A stretch of DNA of 64,000 bases from Bacillota bacterium (lineage in GTDB: Bacteria > Bacillota > UBA4882 > UBA8346), in assembly GCA_023392595.1 (NCBI GenBank), contig JAEVYU010000085.1, positions 62,001-126,000 of the forward strand. The letters run 5' to 3'. Position numbers and translations under genes: made by a program. Positions within the stretch are counted from its first letter, which is position 1. Every line of letters begins with the position of its first letter. Shown here one piece after another: positions 35,533-45,564 of this stretch. The notes beneath the pieces are model-generated. The model had not been told where the DNA came from. It searched no databases and saw nothing but the letters and a program-made list of their open reading frames with translations.

Positions 35533-35872
35533 TCAATGGTTCATCCCAGATATACTCAATCCTGTTTGTGTCCTTTATTTAGGCTTAAATACACTCTATC
35601 AAATGAATGAAGGGGTATTTTATATTATTTTTATTTCATCAATCATTACTGTTCGATTTTGCCTTAACTTCTTGTTTCATAAATTTTTTCCAGGCGCAAA
35701 AGATGATTGTATAATCACAAGAACGTAATTGATTTTGAAATACAAACTATTTCTTGCACATTTTACCAGATTATTATAGTATTAATACAACTGATTGGGT
35801 TTTTATGGTATCCCCGATAACTTGGTTGGTGTTTACGATAAAAAAAACAACGAATCAACGCCGAGGTGCAAA
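35524..35872. other. Intergenic region with a weak promoter before the beta-barrel gene
   Basis: AT-rich, no convincing gene. TTGCAC at 35754 with TAGTAT 17 bases later could be a weak promoter for the gene at 35873. Confidence 0.4.
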
Positions 35873-36361
35873 ATGAAAAAATTTTTCCCTATTCTTTTGT
35901 TATCTGTGCTATTGCTTTTTTTCAACACAGTCGCTACATTTGGAAACACATTTAGAAATACCTATAGTATCGAAGGAGGTTCAATAAACGACAGGGGTAA
36001 CATACAATTTGAGTATAATATCAATAGCTATCTCTCATGGTATGCTGATTATTATAAACTGGAAAAATATAACTCATCATTTACGGCTACTATTGTCGGT
36101 ATGACTTATTATTTTAAACATCGAGCCAATAATAAGGGGTGGTATATCAGTGGCGGTATCCCTCTTTTTAAAGATGTTGACTATAATCCGGCTACCAGTG
36201 AATCTGGAAAAAATATCTTTAGATCTGCTTATAACAAAGATTTTGATGTAAGAGTGGGCTGCAGAGTGCCGTTTATACCGAATGCCAAATTTACTCCTTA
36301 TTTTGATGCCGGTTTAAGTTATATTAAAATAGCTCATTGTGATATTGGAGTGAGTTTTTAA
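35873..36361 (+). CDS. Small outer-membrane beta-barrel-like protein
   Basis: Exported protein of 162 residues: signal peptide (MKKFFPILLLSVLLLFFNTV) then alternating polar/hydrophobic strands rich in Tyr, Ser and Gly (IQFEYNINSYLSWYADYY, FTATIVGMTYYFKH, FTPYFDAGLSYIKI). It ends in a phenylalanine after the strand CDIGVSF, like the beta-signal recognised by the outer-membrane assembly machinery. This suggests an eight-stranded OmpA/OmpW-size barrel and therefore an outer membrane. GAGGTG precedes the ATG at 35873; an upstream in-frame start is not supported. The function is unknown. A terminator follows at 36405. Confidence 0.7.
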   Translation: MKKFFPILLLSVLLLFFNTVATFGNTFRNTYSIEGGSINDRGNIQFEYNINSYLSWYADYYKLEKYNSSFTATIVGMTYYFKHRANNKGWYISGGIPLFKDVDYNPATSESGKNIFRSAYNKDFDVRVGCRVPFIPNAKFTPYFDAGLSYIKIAHCDIGVSF

Positions 36362-36404
36362 GCGCTTTCTATTCCATGAATCATGTCAGCCGAATCATCC
36401 ATTA

Positions 36405-36435
36405 AAAAAGCCGCTCCAAAAGAGGACGGCTTTTT
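36405..36435. terminator. Bidirectional intrinsic terminator
   Basis: AAAAAGCCG pairs with CGGCTTTTT across a 13-base loop. It can terminate the beta-barrel gene and the convergent gene at 36481. Confidence 0.85.
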
Positions 36436-36480
36436 GTTATTGATAAAATTGATATGTCTAAAACCTTATTTAGGGTTATC

Positions 36481-37083
36481 TTAACGTCCATCCTCCGGCT
36501 TGAACGTCATTGATTCCCGAAGTTCAAGCGACAAAGCATTCCATGTCGGCCAGTAGCGAGCCCGCTTTCTTTCAATATCAGGGGAATTTTTCCTCGCCCA
36601 TTCTTCAGAGCGCGGGGTATTTTCGACTAAAACCGCATGTTGATCCCAATCGGAAAAGTCCGGACTCGCCAGGTCGGATTGGCGAAGCGGCCGGAATGAA
36701 TACCGTTCTTTCCAAAAGCCCACTCGAGGCTCCACCAACGAATAATAAATTTTTCCTGCCAGTACTGTGGCTTTTAAAAAATCCGCCGATTCGCCGACCA
36801 CCATAAATGTATGTTCTCCGGGAGCCACATCATACATAATCTTGGTCTCATTATTATACAATATTCCAACCAGTTTGGTTTCATTCTCCGATACATCAAA
36901 GACAGAAGAAGCATTGGAAAAGCCAAACGAATAGCGTCGCATAAAAACGAGTACAGCCCGGTCCGGCACAGACATGATGGAGCGATCGGATTTAGCCATA
37001 TATCCGTAGCCGGCATATGTAACAGCTCCCATCAGGATAAAGGCCATAATAAAAATCGCAGCATAGCTGATTTTCCGAAACAT
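36481..37083 (-). CDS. Hypothetical exported/anchored protein, DUF2846-like
   Basis: Protein of 200 residues with an N-terminal membrane helix or signal (about 6-27) followed by a beta-rich region. The block IMYDVAPGEHTFMVVGES and the following AGKIYYSLVEPR resemble DUF2846-type domains (PGxHxF then AGKxYY). The C-terminal part (about 140-200) is charged and rich in Trp and Arg. Cellular role is unknown. GAGGTG precedes the ATG. It is convergent with the beta-barrel gene. Confidence 0.65.
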   Translation of the reverse strand: MFRKISYAAIFIMAFILMGAVTYAGYGYMAKSDRSIMSVPDRAVLVFMRRYSFGFSNASSVFDVSENETKLVGILYNNETKIMYDVAPGEHTFMVVGESADFLKATVLAGKIYYSLVEPRVGFWKERYSFRPLRQSDLASPDFSDWDQHAVLVENTPRSEEWARKNSPDIERKRARYWPTWNALSLELRESMTFKPEDGR

Positions 37084-37240
37084 TTTGACACCTCTTATTG
37101 TTTAAATTGGTATGAGTCCGATTAGGTATAGGATGAATCCCCCGTTGCCATACTTTTATCGATAAAAACATTCTCCGGAATATTATGGATTCCTCCCGCT
37201 TTCGATTGTTACAGAAAGCAACCATCCTAACCTTCCCATT

Positions 37241-40200
37241 TCAATCCGAGTCCCGATTTAACCAGCGAAGCTGTGAGGCCAATACCTTGACCCCTTCATC
37301 CTGATGTTCAAGCCTGCCTTTAACCACCACCACTCCTTCGGGCCGGTAATGGTCCTTAGCGGTTGCATAAAGTTTAGGAAAAACAATGACTTCAACCGTT
37401 CCGGTCAAATCCTCAAGTTTACATCCGGCCATCTGCGAGCCGGCCTTGGTATGAATGACCCGCCATTCGGCAACGACCCCGCCGAGCAGAACCTCTTTGC
37501 CGTCAGGTTCCTCTTCCAACTCGGCTATAGGGACGATGCCGTTTTGATTGAATTTTTCCCGCCACTCATCGAGGGGATGGCCCGTTAGATAGACACCCAA
37601 ATATTCCTTTTCAAACTGCAATAACTCCGGGGCGGCAAATTCCGGAACTTGCGGTAGTTTGACTCCGCTTTCGGCTTCGGTGATCAGACTATCCATTAAA
37701 GAAAGCTGATTATGAGAGGCGTTGCGCCTGCCGACCTTTTCCAGCACCCTGTCCAGCCCCACAAGCATTTGGTTGCGGTTAACCCCCGGGAAATGAAAAG
37801 CGCCCGCCTTAATCAAACTCTCCAAAACTCTTTTATTGACCAACTGATGATTGACCCGGCGGCAAAATTCAAAGAAAGACTGATATTCCCCGGACTTACG
37901 TTCAACAATCATCCTTTCAATGGCCCCAATTCCCACATTCTTAATACTAAGCAACCCGAAACGGATGCCTGAACCCTCAGGGCTAAAAGCAGCTTGACTC
38001 CGGTTAACATCCGGAGGCAGAATCGCTATGCCCATCCGGCGGCACTCTTCGATATACAAGGCAATTTTATCGGTATTGCCCATAACACTGGTTAGCAAAG
38101 CCGCCATATACTCTTGGGGAAAATTGGTTTTAAAATAGGCTGTCTGGTAAACCACCATGGCATAAGCAGCCGAGTGGGATTTATTAAAACCGTAACCCGC
38201 AAAATACTCCAATAAATCAAAAATCTCAACTGCAGTCTGTTTAGAAATTCCCTTACCGGTGGCGCCCCCGATAAATTGTTCCCGCAAGGCCGCCAAAACC
38301 TCGGGTTTCTTCTTGCCCATCGCCCGGCGGACCAGATCCGCCTGGCCAAGGCTAAATCCACCCAGGCTGCTGACGATCTTCATGACTTGTTCTTGATAAA
38401 CGATAACCCCGTAAGTTTCCTTCAAAATCGGTTCCAGCAAAGGATGCAGGTAACTAATGCTTTTTTGGCCGTTCCGCGCCTTGATAAAATCCTCCACCAT
38501 GCCGCTGCCCAATGGCCCCGGCCGGTATAATGCGTTCAAAGCAGTCAAGTCGCCGATCTCTCTCGGGCGGAGTCTCGTCAATAACCTGCGAATCCCGGCG
38601 CTCTCAAATTGAAAAACTCCCAAAGTGTGCCCGGAGGCCAACTCTTCGTAAGTTCGCAAGTCGTTCAACGGTATTTGATCAATGGAAACTTTTTCCCCGC
38701 GGTTTTGTTCGATTAAAGCCTGGGTATCCCTTAAAACCGTCAGAGTCCGCAGCCCTAAGAAATCCATTTTTAACAAACCCAGACTCTCAATATCCTCCAT
38801 GGCAAACTGAGTAATAATTTCATCCTCATTGGAGCGGCTGAGGGGTAAAAATTTGGTCAACGGTTCATCGGAAATAACCACTCCCGCCGCATGAGTAGAA
38901 GCGTGCCTTGGGAAACCTTCAATTTTAAGGGCAATCTTCATTAACTGCGCGATTTTGGGATTGCCGCGAATGATTTCTTGTAAATCAGGGGAATGGCTGA
39001 TCGCGTCTTCAAGGGAGATTCCGATTTCACGGGGGATTAGTTTGGCAACCCGATCCACTTCGCCATAGGGGATTCCCAAAACCCGACCGACATCCCTGAC
39101 CGCTGCTCTGGCCGCCATGGTGCCAAAAGTGATAATTTGAGCCACCCGGTCTTCTCCGAATCTTTGCCGTACGTAACTAATGACTTCGCCGCGCCGTTCG
39201 AAACAAAAATCAATATCAATATCGGGCATGGAAATCCGTTCCGGATTCAAGAATCTTTCAAACAAAAGCCCGTGTTCATTGGGGTCAAGATTGGTGATGC
39301 CCAGCAAATAGGCAACCAGACTACCGGCTGCCGATCCGCGCCCCGGTCCGACCATGATCCCCTCTTTTTTAGCAAAATGGACGAAATCCCGGACAATCAG
39401 GAAATAACCGGGAAAACCCATTTGGTTAATAATCGACAACTCGTAAGTTAATCGTTCTTCCTGTTCTTCATTCCAGATGATTTTTTTATCACCAATCGCC
39501 CGGCGGCAAAGAGTTTCAAGATGGTTTTCGGGAGTGACGCCCGCCGGTAATTGAAATTTCGGCATATGCAATTGACCGAGTTCCAATTGGACATTGCAAC
39601 GCTCAGCAATCTTCAAAGTATTTTCCAGCGCTTCCGGATAGTCAAAAAAGATTTCTCCCATTTCGGCCGGTGTTTTCAGAAAAAATTCGCTGGTCGAAAA
39701 GCGCATCCGGTTGGTGTCTTCGACGGTTTTACCGGTTTGAATGCATAACAACGCGTCGTGGGCCTCTGCATCTTCACGATTTAAGTAATGAACATCGTTG
39801 GTTGCCACCAAAGGAACACCGCACTCTGCGGCCAATTTGGCCAAATTACGGTTTAAACCGCGTTGTTCCGCCAATTGCTGGTATTGCAATTCCAAATAAA
39901 AATGATCCGGGCCGAAAACTTCTTGATACCACCGTAGTTGCTTTTGAGCTGCCTCAAACTGGCCCGCCAAAAGCAAGCGGGGAATTTGCCCCGACATGCA
40001 AGCGCTTAAAGCGATAAGCCCTTCCGAGTACTTTTGCAGCGTGTCTAAATCAACGCGGGGTTTATAGTAAAATCCCTCCACATGAGCGATAGAAACAAGT
40101 TTCAGCAAATTTTGATAGCCAATATTATTGGCAGCCAATAAAACAAGGTGGGCAGGGTTTTCATCCAATTTGGGAACCTTATCCTTGAGGGAACGGGGCG

Positions 40201-40411
40201 CCACATAGACTTCACAACCGAGAATCGGTTTGATGCCCATCTTGAGAGCCTGTTTATAAAATTTCAGACAACCGTACATGACTCCATGATCGGTAATGGC
40301 TAGGGAAGACATTCCAAGCTGCTTTGCCTTTTCAAGCAGCAGGCCAATCTCGGCCGCCCCATCCAGCAAGGAATATTGAGTATGTACATGCAGATGAACA
40401 AAATTTGGCAT
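37241..40411 (-). CDS. dnaE: DNA polymerase III alpha subunit DnaE
   Basis: Replicative DNA polymerase of 1056 residues. The N-terminal PHP domain begins with VHLHVHTQYSLLDGA (residues 5-19). The polymerase core has GPGRGSAAGS (355-364) and the catalytic Asp triplet in PDIDIDF (396-402), then thumb and fingers, a helix-hairpin-helix region and a C-terminal OB fold (about 965-1050, EVLLGGVVAEWRVIHTK). It is about 100 residues shorter than E. coli DnaE, like the compact Firmicute DnaE forms. In Firmicutes DnaE usually works beside PolC; no polC is in the window. The initiator ATG has only a weak site upstream. Confidence 0.97.
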   Translation of the reverse strand: MPNFVHLHVHTQYSLLDGAAEIGLLLEKAKQLGMSSLAITDHGVMYGCLKFYKQALKMGIKPILGCEVYVAPRSLKDKVPKLDENPAHLVLLAANNIGYQNLLKLVSIAHVEGFYYKPRVDLDTLQKYSEGLIALSACMSGQIPRLLLAGQFEAAQKQLRWYQEVFGPDHFYLELQYQQLAEQRGLNRNLAKLAAECGVPLVATNDVHYLNREDAEAHDALLCIQTGKTVEDTNRMRFSTSEFFLKTPAEMGEIFFDYPEALENTLKIAERCNVQLELGQLHMPKFQLPAGVTPENHLETLCRRAIGDKKIIWNEEQEERLTYELSIINQMGFPGYFLIVRDFVHFAKKEGIMVGPGRGSAAGSLVAYLLGITNLDPNEHGLLFERFLNPERISMPDIDIDFCFERRGEVISYVRQRFGEDRVAQIITFGTMAARAAVRDVGRVLGIPYGEVDRVAKLIPREIGISLEDAISHSPDLQEIIRGNPKIAQLMKIALKIEGFPRHASTHAAGVVISDEPLTKFLPLSRSNEDEIITQFAMEDIESLGLLKMDFLGLRTLTVLRDTQALIEQNRGEKVSIDQIPLNDLRTYEELASGHTLGVFQFESAGIRRLLTRLRPREIGDLTALNALYRPGPLGSGMVEDFIKARNGQKSISYLHPLLEPILKETYGVIVYQEQVMKIVSSLGGFSLGQADLVRRAMGKKKPEVLAALREQFIGGATGKGISKQTAVEIFDLLEYFAGYGFNKSHSAAYAMVVYQTAYFKTNFPQEYMAALLTSVMGNTDKIALYIEECRRMGIAILPPDVNRSQAAFSPEGSGIRFGLLSIKNVGIGAIERMIVERKSGEYQSFFEFCRRVNHQLVNKRVLESLIKAGAFHFPGVNRNQMLVGLDRVLEKVGRRNASHNQLSLMDSLITEAESGVKLPQVPEFAAPELLQFEKEYLGVYLTGHPLDEWREKFNQNGIVPIAELEEEPDGKEVLLGGVVAEWRVIHTKAGSQMAGCKLEDLTGTVEVIVFPKLYATAKDHYRPEGVVVVKGRLEHQDEGVKVLASQLRWLNRDSD

Positions 40412-40713
40412 TTTATTTCCAACTTTAATAGTTTAGTCCTTCTTTTTTCGCGATCGGCATTCCCTTTCCCTGCTGATACAATTTTTTCCCAGCATCCCAG
40501 TATCCCAGCATCCAATATCACTTGGAACTCCCCCGATTGTTTCAATTCAATCGTTCCTCTGGAAACTTTTTCAAACCGGTTTCGTTATCCAATTTATCCG
40601 ATGGAAATAAACGGCATCGTTGGATATTTTCACGGGTCAAATATTCTTACCGGAATCGTTAGCTGGTGGATTATGGAAAATCGGTTCTTTTTGAACCCAA
40701 AAGGGGTGAAACG
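40412..40713. other. dnaE-lepB divergent spacer
   Basis: About 300 bases without a gene. Three tandem 8-bp units CCC-AG(C/T)AT occur at 40488-40513. No clear promoter was seen. Confidence 0.4.
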
Positions 40714-41388
40714 ATGTCTTTTGGAACCCGGATAAAGCCGGTTTTGGCCTTCATCATCGGTAAACCGGCCAATGCTCTTGCCGATAGTCCTTGGTACATC
40801 CGTGTCTGGTGGGAATTACGTTCTTTACTATTGATTTTCGGTTTAACATTTTTTGTCATTCAGCCTTTTGTTGTTGCCAGCTACGAAACGCCAACCGGTT
40901 CCATGGAACCAACCATCATGACCAACACCCGTTACATCGCGCTTCCCTCCATTTATGGCGGATTTCTCCCCTATACCAAAATAAAATTGCCGGGATATAA
41001 AAAAATCAAACGCGGTGATATTGTCATTTTCAAGTATCCTCTCGATGAAAATATGAATTATGTTAAAAGAGTCATCGGGTTACCCGGAGAACAAGTTTCG
41101 ATTCATGGAAAAACCGTTTATATCAACGGCAAAACTCTTCATGAACCCTATGCCCGTTTCACCGATACCATGGATGAAAATAGTGTGTCCCGTAGCTACG
41201 GTCCGGTTACCGTTCCTTACGGCCATTTATTCGTAATGGGCGATAATCGGGATAATTCTTACGACTCGCGCTACTGGGGATTTGTTCCGATAAAAAATGT
41301 GTTTGGGACCCCTTTATTCACCTTTTGGAGCTTTGATAAACAGCACCGCCAGGTCAGACTTAACGAACTCTTCAAAATGATTGATTAA
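40714..41388 (+). CDS. lepB: Signal peptidase I
   Basis: Membrane serine protease of 224 residues that removes signal peptides from exported proteins. One membrane helix (about 36-55) precedes the catalytic domain. The catalytic Ser is Ser63 in TGSMEPT and the general-base Lys is Lys118 in YVKRVIGLPGE; box E reads GDNRDNSYDSRYWGFV. Size is typical of a Gram-positive single-anchor signal peptidase. AAGGGGTG precedes the ATG at 40714. It should process the several exported proteins encoded in this window. Confidence 0.95.
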   Translation: MSFGTRIKPVLAFIIGKPANALADSPWYIRVWWELRSLLLIFGLTFFVIQPFVVASYETPTGSMEPTIMTNTRYIALPSIYGGFLPYTKIKLPGYKKIKRGDIVIFKYPLDENMNYVKRVIGLPGEQVSIHGKTVYINGKTLHEPYARFTDTMDENSVSRSYGPVTVPYGHLFVMGDNRDNSYDSRYWGFVPIKNVFGTPLFTFWSFDKQHRQVRLNELFKMID

Positions 41389-41708
41389 ACATTATGGATA
41401 TTTTTCCAATATCAAGGAGCAAGGCGCTAATTCCTAAATCTCATCGTTTTATTATATAAAGACTTCAGTGACTGTTTGTCGTTTTTTAAAGACTCAAAAT
41501 CGCTATTTTCCGTTACTTTCCGTATTTTACAATAAAAAAACCCTTTAATTCAGGGAATGAAAGATTATCCATGAGGTAAATGGCAGGCTGTTCTTTATTG
41601 AAAACCATCCATTCAGTTATATTGGTTGGGGTTTAAACGAAGCGGACCGGCCGGTACTGCAACCAACCGGACTCCCGAAGAAAACAAAAAGAATCAACCC
41701 ATGTTCAT
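41389..41708. other. Intergenic region with hairpin
   Basis: No gene seen. TTGGTTG (41622-41628) pairs with CAACCAA (41660-41666), and the loop holds the palindrome ACCGGCCGGT (41646-41655). A shorter stem CCCT/AGGG followed on the minus strand by seven Ts lies near 41530-41545 and could end the HD-GYP transcript. Confidence 0.4.
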
Positions 41709-42752
41709 TCAGCAAACTCTCCGGACAACGTTGATTTCCGGTTTTTGATATAAGTTATAAATCTCCCCCTGATTGATACCGTCAATGACCTTGATTAAAC
41801 ACTGGTACCGTGAAATGGAAAGTACTTCTACGGTTTGATGATTGCTTAAAACCAAAACGCTTCCCCTGGTAAAAGGGGTAATTATTTTTTTAAGACTATT
41901 CACGACATCTAAATTATACTTAAGGGGAGTGTTTTCACAAATTTCTTGAATGGCAAGGGATGGCGGAACCCCCTTTTTATAAACTCGGGCCGCCGTCATC
42001 GCATCAAAAACATCGGCTACCGCTATAATCTTAGCGAAACGGTGAATCCGCTTACCCTTTAACCCTCTCGGATAACCCGAGCCATCTTCCCGCTCATGAT
42101 GTTCCAACGCCATGTGAGGGATTAAAAAACTCATCCGGACACTTTTCCTGAGAGCTTGGTACCCTTCTCTGGTATGGGTCTTAATCATTTCATATTCCTG
42201 GAGATTTAATTTACTGGGTTTGTTTAAAACCCAAAGATCAATATAAATTTTTCCAATGTCATGCAACAAAGCACTGACACCCAAAATCTCCAGGTCGTTC
42301 CGCCCCAGATTCATCATGGAACCAATCAACAAGGATAAGACGCATACATGGACCGAGTGGGAAAAAGTGTAATTATCATATGAGTTAATTCGATGGATGT
42401 TATAGATAACGTAAGAATTGCCAAGGATCGAATCCAGAATGTTATTGACCAAATCCTGTATTTTAACCATTTCCAGCCTTTGGCTTTCCTTCAACTGGTG
42501 AAAGGTTGTCCGAAGTATTGAATTGGCGTTGAAACGAATTTCATCCTTAATCGGTTCCGGGACGGCCGACCCATTGTCGACCGAATTGTTTTGCACCCAA
42601 ATCGAATCAAGGTCCAACTTCCTGATTTTGTTGATCAATAACGGATTGAGTTTCACGTTTTCCTGGAGCAGGACCAAACCATCCTTGGCCCGACGGATGG
42701 GTGATGCCAGTATCATACCGGGTTTAGCTTCGGTTGGCGAAATCTTCGGCAT
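41709..42752 (-). CDS. HD-GYP domain protein, putative cyclic-di-GMP phosphodiesterase
   Basis: Soluble protein of about 347 residues. An N-terminal region (about 1-110) is followed by an HD-GYP domain with FSHSVHVCVLSLLIG, HDIGK (the metal-binding HD pair) and HHEREDGSGYPRGLKG (the GYP motif). Such proteins hydrolyse c-di-GMP to GMP and modulate motility or development. A C-terminal extension of about 65 residues follows. GGGAGG precedes the ATG at 42752; an upstream start eight codons earlier is not supported. It has no receiver domain. Confidence 0.9.
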   Translation of the reverse strand: MPKISPTEAKPGMILASPIRRAKDGLVLLQENVKLNPLLINKIRKLDLDSIWVQNNSVDNGSAVPEPIKDEIRFNANSILRTTFHQLKESQRLEMVKIQDLVNNILDSILGNSYVIYNIHRINSYDNYTFSHSVHVCVLSLLIGSMMNLGRNDLEILGVSALLHDIGKIYIDLWVLNKPSKLNLQEYEMIKTHTREGYQALRKSVRMSFLIPHMALEHHEREDGSGYPRGLKGKRIHRFAKIIAVADVFDAMTAARVYKKGVPPSLAIQEICENTPLKYNLDVVNSLKKIITPFTRGSVLVLSNHQTVEVLSISRYQCLIKVIDGINQGEIYNLYQKPEINVVRRVC

Positions 42753-42776
42753 TGTCAATACCTCCCGCTCAATCAA

Positions 42777-43127
42777 AATAAACCTCTATTTCGATCCTAA
42801 AACTAAACGACAAAGTCAAGCTGACTTCCTAGTAGATAAACTGCATAGTTCCTTTATATTACCTGAGTCTATCCATAAAACTCAGGATAATGAACAAGTC
42901 CTCCTCACTCTGGATTCAATGTCCGTATTTACATTATACATATTCTGCCACGGATTCCCTGTCGATTTTTGCAAGTTTCAAGATTAACGTATAATTTTCT
43001 GTATTTTATTGTCTAGCCGAAGATAAACATTATAAAAATCGGAAGAAGGATCTATTCCCCCAAAATTGAATTAATCATGAAGTACAAAGTTTGAATCGAA
43101 ATCATTTTTGGGAAAGAGGTGCATCGG
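42777..43127. other. Intergenic region without recognised gene
   Basis: Contains leader and promoter space for the divergent HD-GYP and EamA-type genes. I see no convincing RNA element or small gene here. Confidence 0.4.
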
Positions 43128-43553
43128 ATGTTCCCCACCTGGGTGTATTACGCGCTCGGTTCAGCGTTTTTCGCAGGGCTGACTGCTCTTTTCGGCAAAA
43201 TTGGAGTAACTGGGATAAATTCCAACTTAGCCACCTTTCTACGGACAATCGTAGTCCTCATTTTTGCCGGTGGAATTGTTTTGGCAACCGGCCAGTGGCA
43301 AAACCCCATAAAACTACCGGGCAAAACATTGACTTTTTTAGTTCTTTCCGCATTAGGAACCGGAGCTTCATGGCTGTGTTATTACCGGGCGCTGCAATTG
43401 GGCCCTGCCTCCAAGGTTGCGCCCATTGATAAGCTGGGAGTAGTTTTCGCAATATTGCTGGCATTCATTTTTTTGGGAGAAAAAGCCGATTTCAAAACTG
43501 TAACCGGCGGTTTGCTGATCGTGGCGGGCGCATTGGTCATTGCTTTAAAATAA
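43128..43553 (+). CDS. Small EamA-type membrane transporter (single DMT half)
   Basis: Four- to five-helix membrane protein of 141 residues equal to one half of a drug/metabolite transporter. It starts WVYYALGSAFFAGLTALFGK and ends with LAFIFLGEKADFKT, then VTGGLLIVAGALVIAL, the repeat-end block of EamA domains. Single-EamA proteins must dimerise to form a pore. GAGGTG precedes the ATG at 43128. The substrate is unknown. Confidence 0.85.
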   Translation: MFPTWVYYALGSAFFAGLTALFGKIGVTGINSNLATFLRTIVVLIFAGGIVLATGQWQNPIKLPGKTLTFLVLSALGTGASWLCYYRALQLGPASKVAPIDKLGVVFAILLAFIFLGEKADFKTVTGGLLIVAGALVIALK

Positions 43554-43939
43554 CCTGAAATTAAAATGGCTCTGATTTTGTTTCATCCTTTTCCTTGGGA
43601 TATACTAAAATATCAATAGGGCATTCAATCAATCGTTCACTGATTGATATGAATTGTATATCTCATTGATTTTAAAGTACGTTTATGACTGCCACGAAGC
43701 TGATTTTCGGGTAGTGTTTATATTTCTGCAAATCAAGTCCTCTTTTTCTGAAGATTCATCCAAATTATTTTCTACACATCCCTTTATTATCCTTCCACTC
43801 ATTCAATTCATATTTTTCGGTAAATTTACATTCTGATTAAAAGATGTTTTTCCCAAAGGAAAGCTTTTAAATTCAAAGAATAACTGAAAAGCTTTTAAAT
43901 GAATCTGGACTCTTTAAATAATTGAAAGGATTGACTTTT
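43554..43939. other. Intergenic region with a direct repeat
   Basis: No gene seen. AAGCTTTTAAAT occurs twice, at 43861 and 43889, 28 bases apart (period near three helical turns), just upstream of the anion permease start. It could be an operator. Confidence 0.35.
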
Positions 43940-45163
43940 TTGGACTACCCTATCGTTATCTCGGCAATTGTTTTAGGAATTACATTACTTGTGTTTACAC
44001 TGGGAAAAAGTCCGGTGTTCCGCGTTGACCGCGCTGGAGTGGCAATAATCGGAGCCACAGCAGTTATCGCTGCCGGCATCCTGACTTTCAATCAAGCAAC
44101 TCAATCGATTGATTTCCGCACTATCGTATTATTATTTTCCATGATGATTGTAACCGCCAACCTGAAATTGGCAGGTTTTTTTCAACTCATCGGCAATATG
44201 CTGTTGAAAAATACCAAAAGTCAAAAGCAACTTTTGTTTATTGTAATCATGATTACCGGTTTGCTTTCCGCTTTTTTCATCAATGATATTGTTTGTCTAT
44301 TGTTTACCCCTATCGTCATTTTAATATGCAAACGCGCGGAAATAAACCCTATACCATATGCAATCGGCGTCGCAACGGCATCCAATATCGGCAGCGCGGC
44401 AACTTTAATCGGTAACCCGCAAAACATTCTAATCGGCAGTCTGTCCCATCTCGAGTTTTTCCAATACTGCCGCCTTGCTTTTCCTTTATCAATTATTGGG
44501 TTATTCCTCAATTATTACTTCATTGTTTGGATATTTCACAAGGAACTTCAAGGAAACATACCATCCCGCCCGCCGCTTGAAGGCGGCTATCACCAATATT
44601 TAATCGGTAAATCTTTACTGACAATGTTGGTTATTGCCGTCGGATTTCTTGCCGGAGTGGATACAGTGATGGTTGCCAGTCTCGGAGCAGGTTACCTTTT
44701 AATGACCAGACGGCTTAAGCCCAATAAAGTCTATGCCAGCATTGATTTCAATCTGCTAGTCATATTTTGCGGCTTATTTATCATTATGGGCGGAGTTGAA
44801 CACAGCGGACTCATGAAATGGTTTCTTCGAGAACTGGATTTTCTCAATTTTAAGCAATTTTCGGTTTTTAGCATTCTAACGGTATTATTGTCCAATATTT
44901 TCAGTAATGTGCCGGCTGTACTGTTATTGAAATTCTTGATTCCTGCCGGTACCGGAAAATTATGGTGGGCCGGAATGGCCATTTTCAGCACCATCGCAGG
45001 CAACCTGACTCTCACGGGTTCAATGGCCAACTTAATTGTTGCTGAAAGCGCCAAACGGGAAGGGGTTAAAATTTCTTTTTTTGATTACCTCAAAGTAGGA
45101 TTACCGCTTACCCTGATATTGTGTTTGATTTGTTTTGGATATTTGACAATCTTTCATTTTTAG
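43940..45163 (+). CDS. SLC13/ArsB-like anion permease
   Basis: Inner-membrane transporter of about 407 residues with around 11 helices. The block FINDIVCLLFTPIVI (about 115-130) and the turn ASNIGSAATLIGNPQNILIG match the NhaD/ArsB/CitMHS (ion transporter superfamily) active loops, repeated late as SNIFSNVPAVLLLKFLIPAG. The substrate may be a dicarboxylate or other anion. A TTG at 43940 with AAAGGA 9 bases upstream is the likely start; a TTG six codons earlier (43922) overlaps that site. No terminator follows before the next promoter. Confidence 0.85.
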   Translation: MDYPIVISAIVLGITLLVFTLGKSPVFRVDRAGVAIIGATAVIAAGILTFNQATQSIDFRTIVLLFSMMIVTANLKLAGFFQLIGNMLLKNTKSQKQLLFIVIMITGLLSAFFINDIVCLLFTPIVILICKRAEINPIPYAIGVATASNIGSAATLIGNPQNILIGSLSHLEFFQYCRLAFPLSIIGLFLNYYFIVWIFHKELQGNIPSRPPLEGGYHQYLIGKSLLTMLVIAVGFLAGVDTVMVASLGAGYLLMTRRLKPNKVYASIDFNLLVIFCGLFIIMGGVEHSGLMKWFLRELDFLNFKQFSVFSILTVLLSNIFSNVPAVLLLKFLIPAGTGKLWWAGMAIFSTIAGNLTLTGSMANLIVAESAKREGVKISFFDYLKVGLPLTLILCLICFGYLTIFHF

Positions 45164-45232
45164 CATGATACGGCAACACCCCTGCCAACGGCTAAAAGGG
45201 ATCACGTTTTCATCCTGCCTCCTAAAATCTGG

Positions 45233-45261
45233 TTGACAGGAAATCTTATTTGTCATATACT
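45233..45261 (+). promoter_or_regulatory. Strong sigma-A promoter of the ABC exporter leader
   Basis: TTGACA and TATACT separated by exactly 17 bases. Transcription should begin near 45268, about 500 bases before the first exporter gene. A dyad GTATATTGTATAC lies directly at the start site region. Confidence 0.85.
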
Positions 45262-45267
45262 AGAAAA

Positions 45268-45490
45268 GTATATTGTATACATTTTAGGAAAGGAGAGAAT
45301 GCGTTACAATGAAAATTAATGAGGTATTTTATCACTAATTGCATAATCATGAAATAGTGTAACCATCGCCTTATCCATAACATAGTACCCGGTTTAATGA
45401 ATTTGTCAAACGAGGTATTTGTGAAGGGCACGAATCAGGTTATCGTGCTTTTTTGTTTCTTGGATTCCGTAGCTTGGTTGCTGGCTACGG
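45268..45490 (+). promoter_or_regulatory. Attenuator-type leader with very short ORFs
   Basis: AAGGAGAG is followed by two overlapping tiny ORFs: MRYNEN (45299-45319) and MKINEVFYH (45309-45338). Downstream are two hairpins: GCACGA/TCGTGC followed by six Ts (45428-45454) and CCGTAGC/GCTACGG followed by GATTTTTAT (45467-45497). TAACC near 45360 can pair with GGTTA in the first hairpin, a possible antiterminator. This resembles ribosome-stalling attenuation leaders of antibiotic-resistance ABC genes. Confidence 0.6.
45428..45454 (+). terminator. Leader terminator (possible attenuator)
   Basis: GCACGA and TCGTGC enclose a 9-base loop and are followed by TTTTTT. It lies between the promoter and the exporter genes. 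Confidence 0.75.
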
Positions 45491-45564
45491 GATTTTTATA
45501 TCTCAGGGTAATAGCCTTGCGGGTGAGCATACGCCTTGATGGTTACTGGGAAAGGATCATTATC

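Noticed and set aside
35178..35582. Plus-strand 134-residue ORF through the 42-bp repeats
   Set aside because: It has no ribosome site and the terminator at 35176-35207 reads in the other direction; open only because the period is a multiple of three.
45397..45564. N-terminal extension of the 51-residue basic protein
   Set aside because: It has no ribosome site and would have to read through both leader hairpins.
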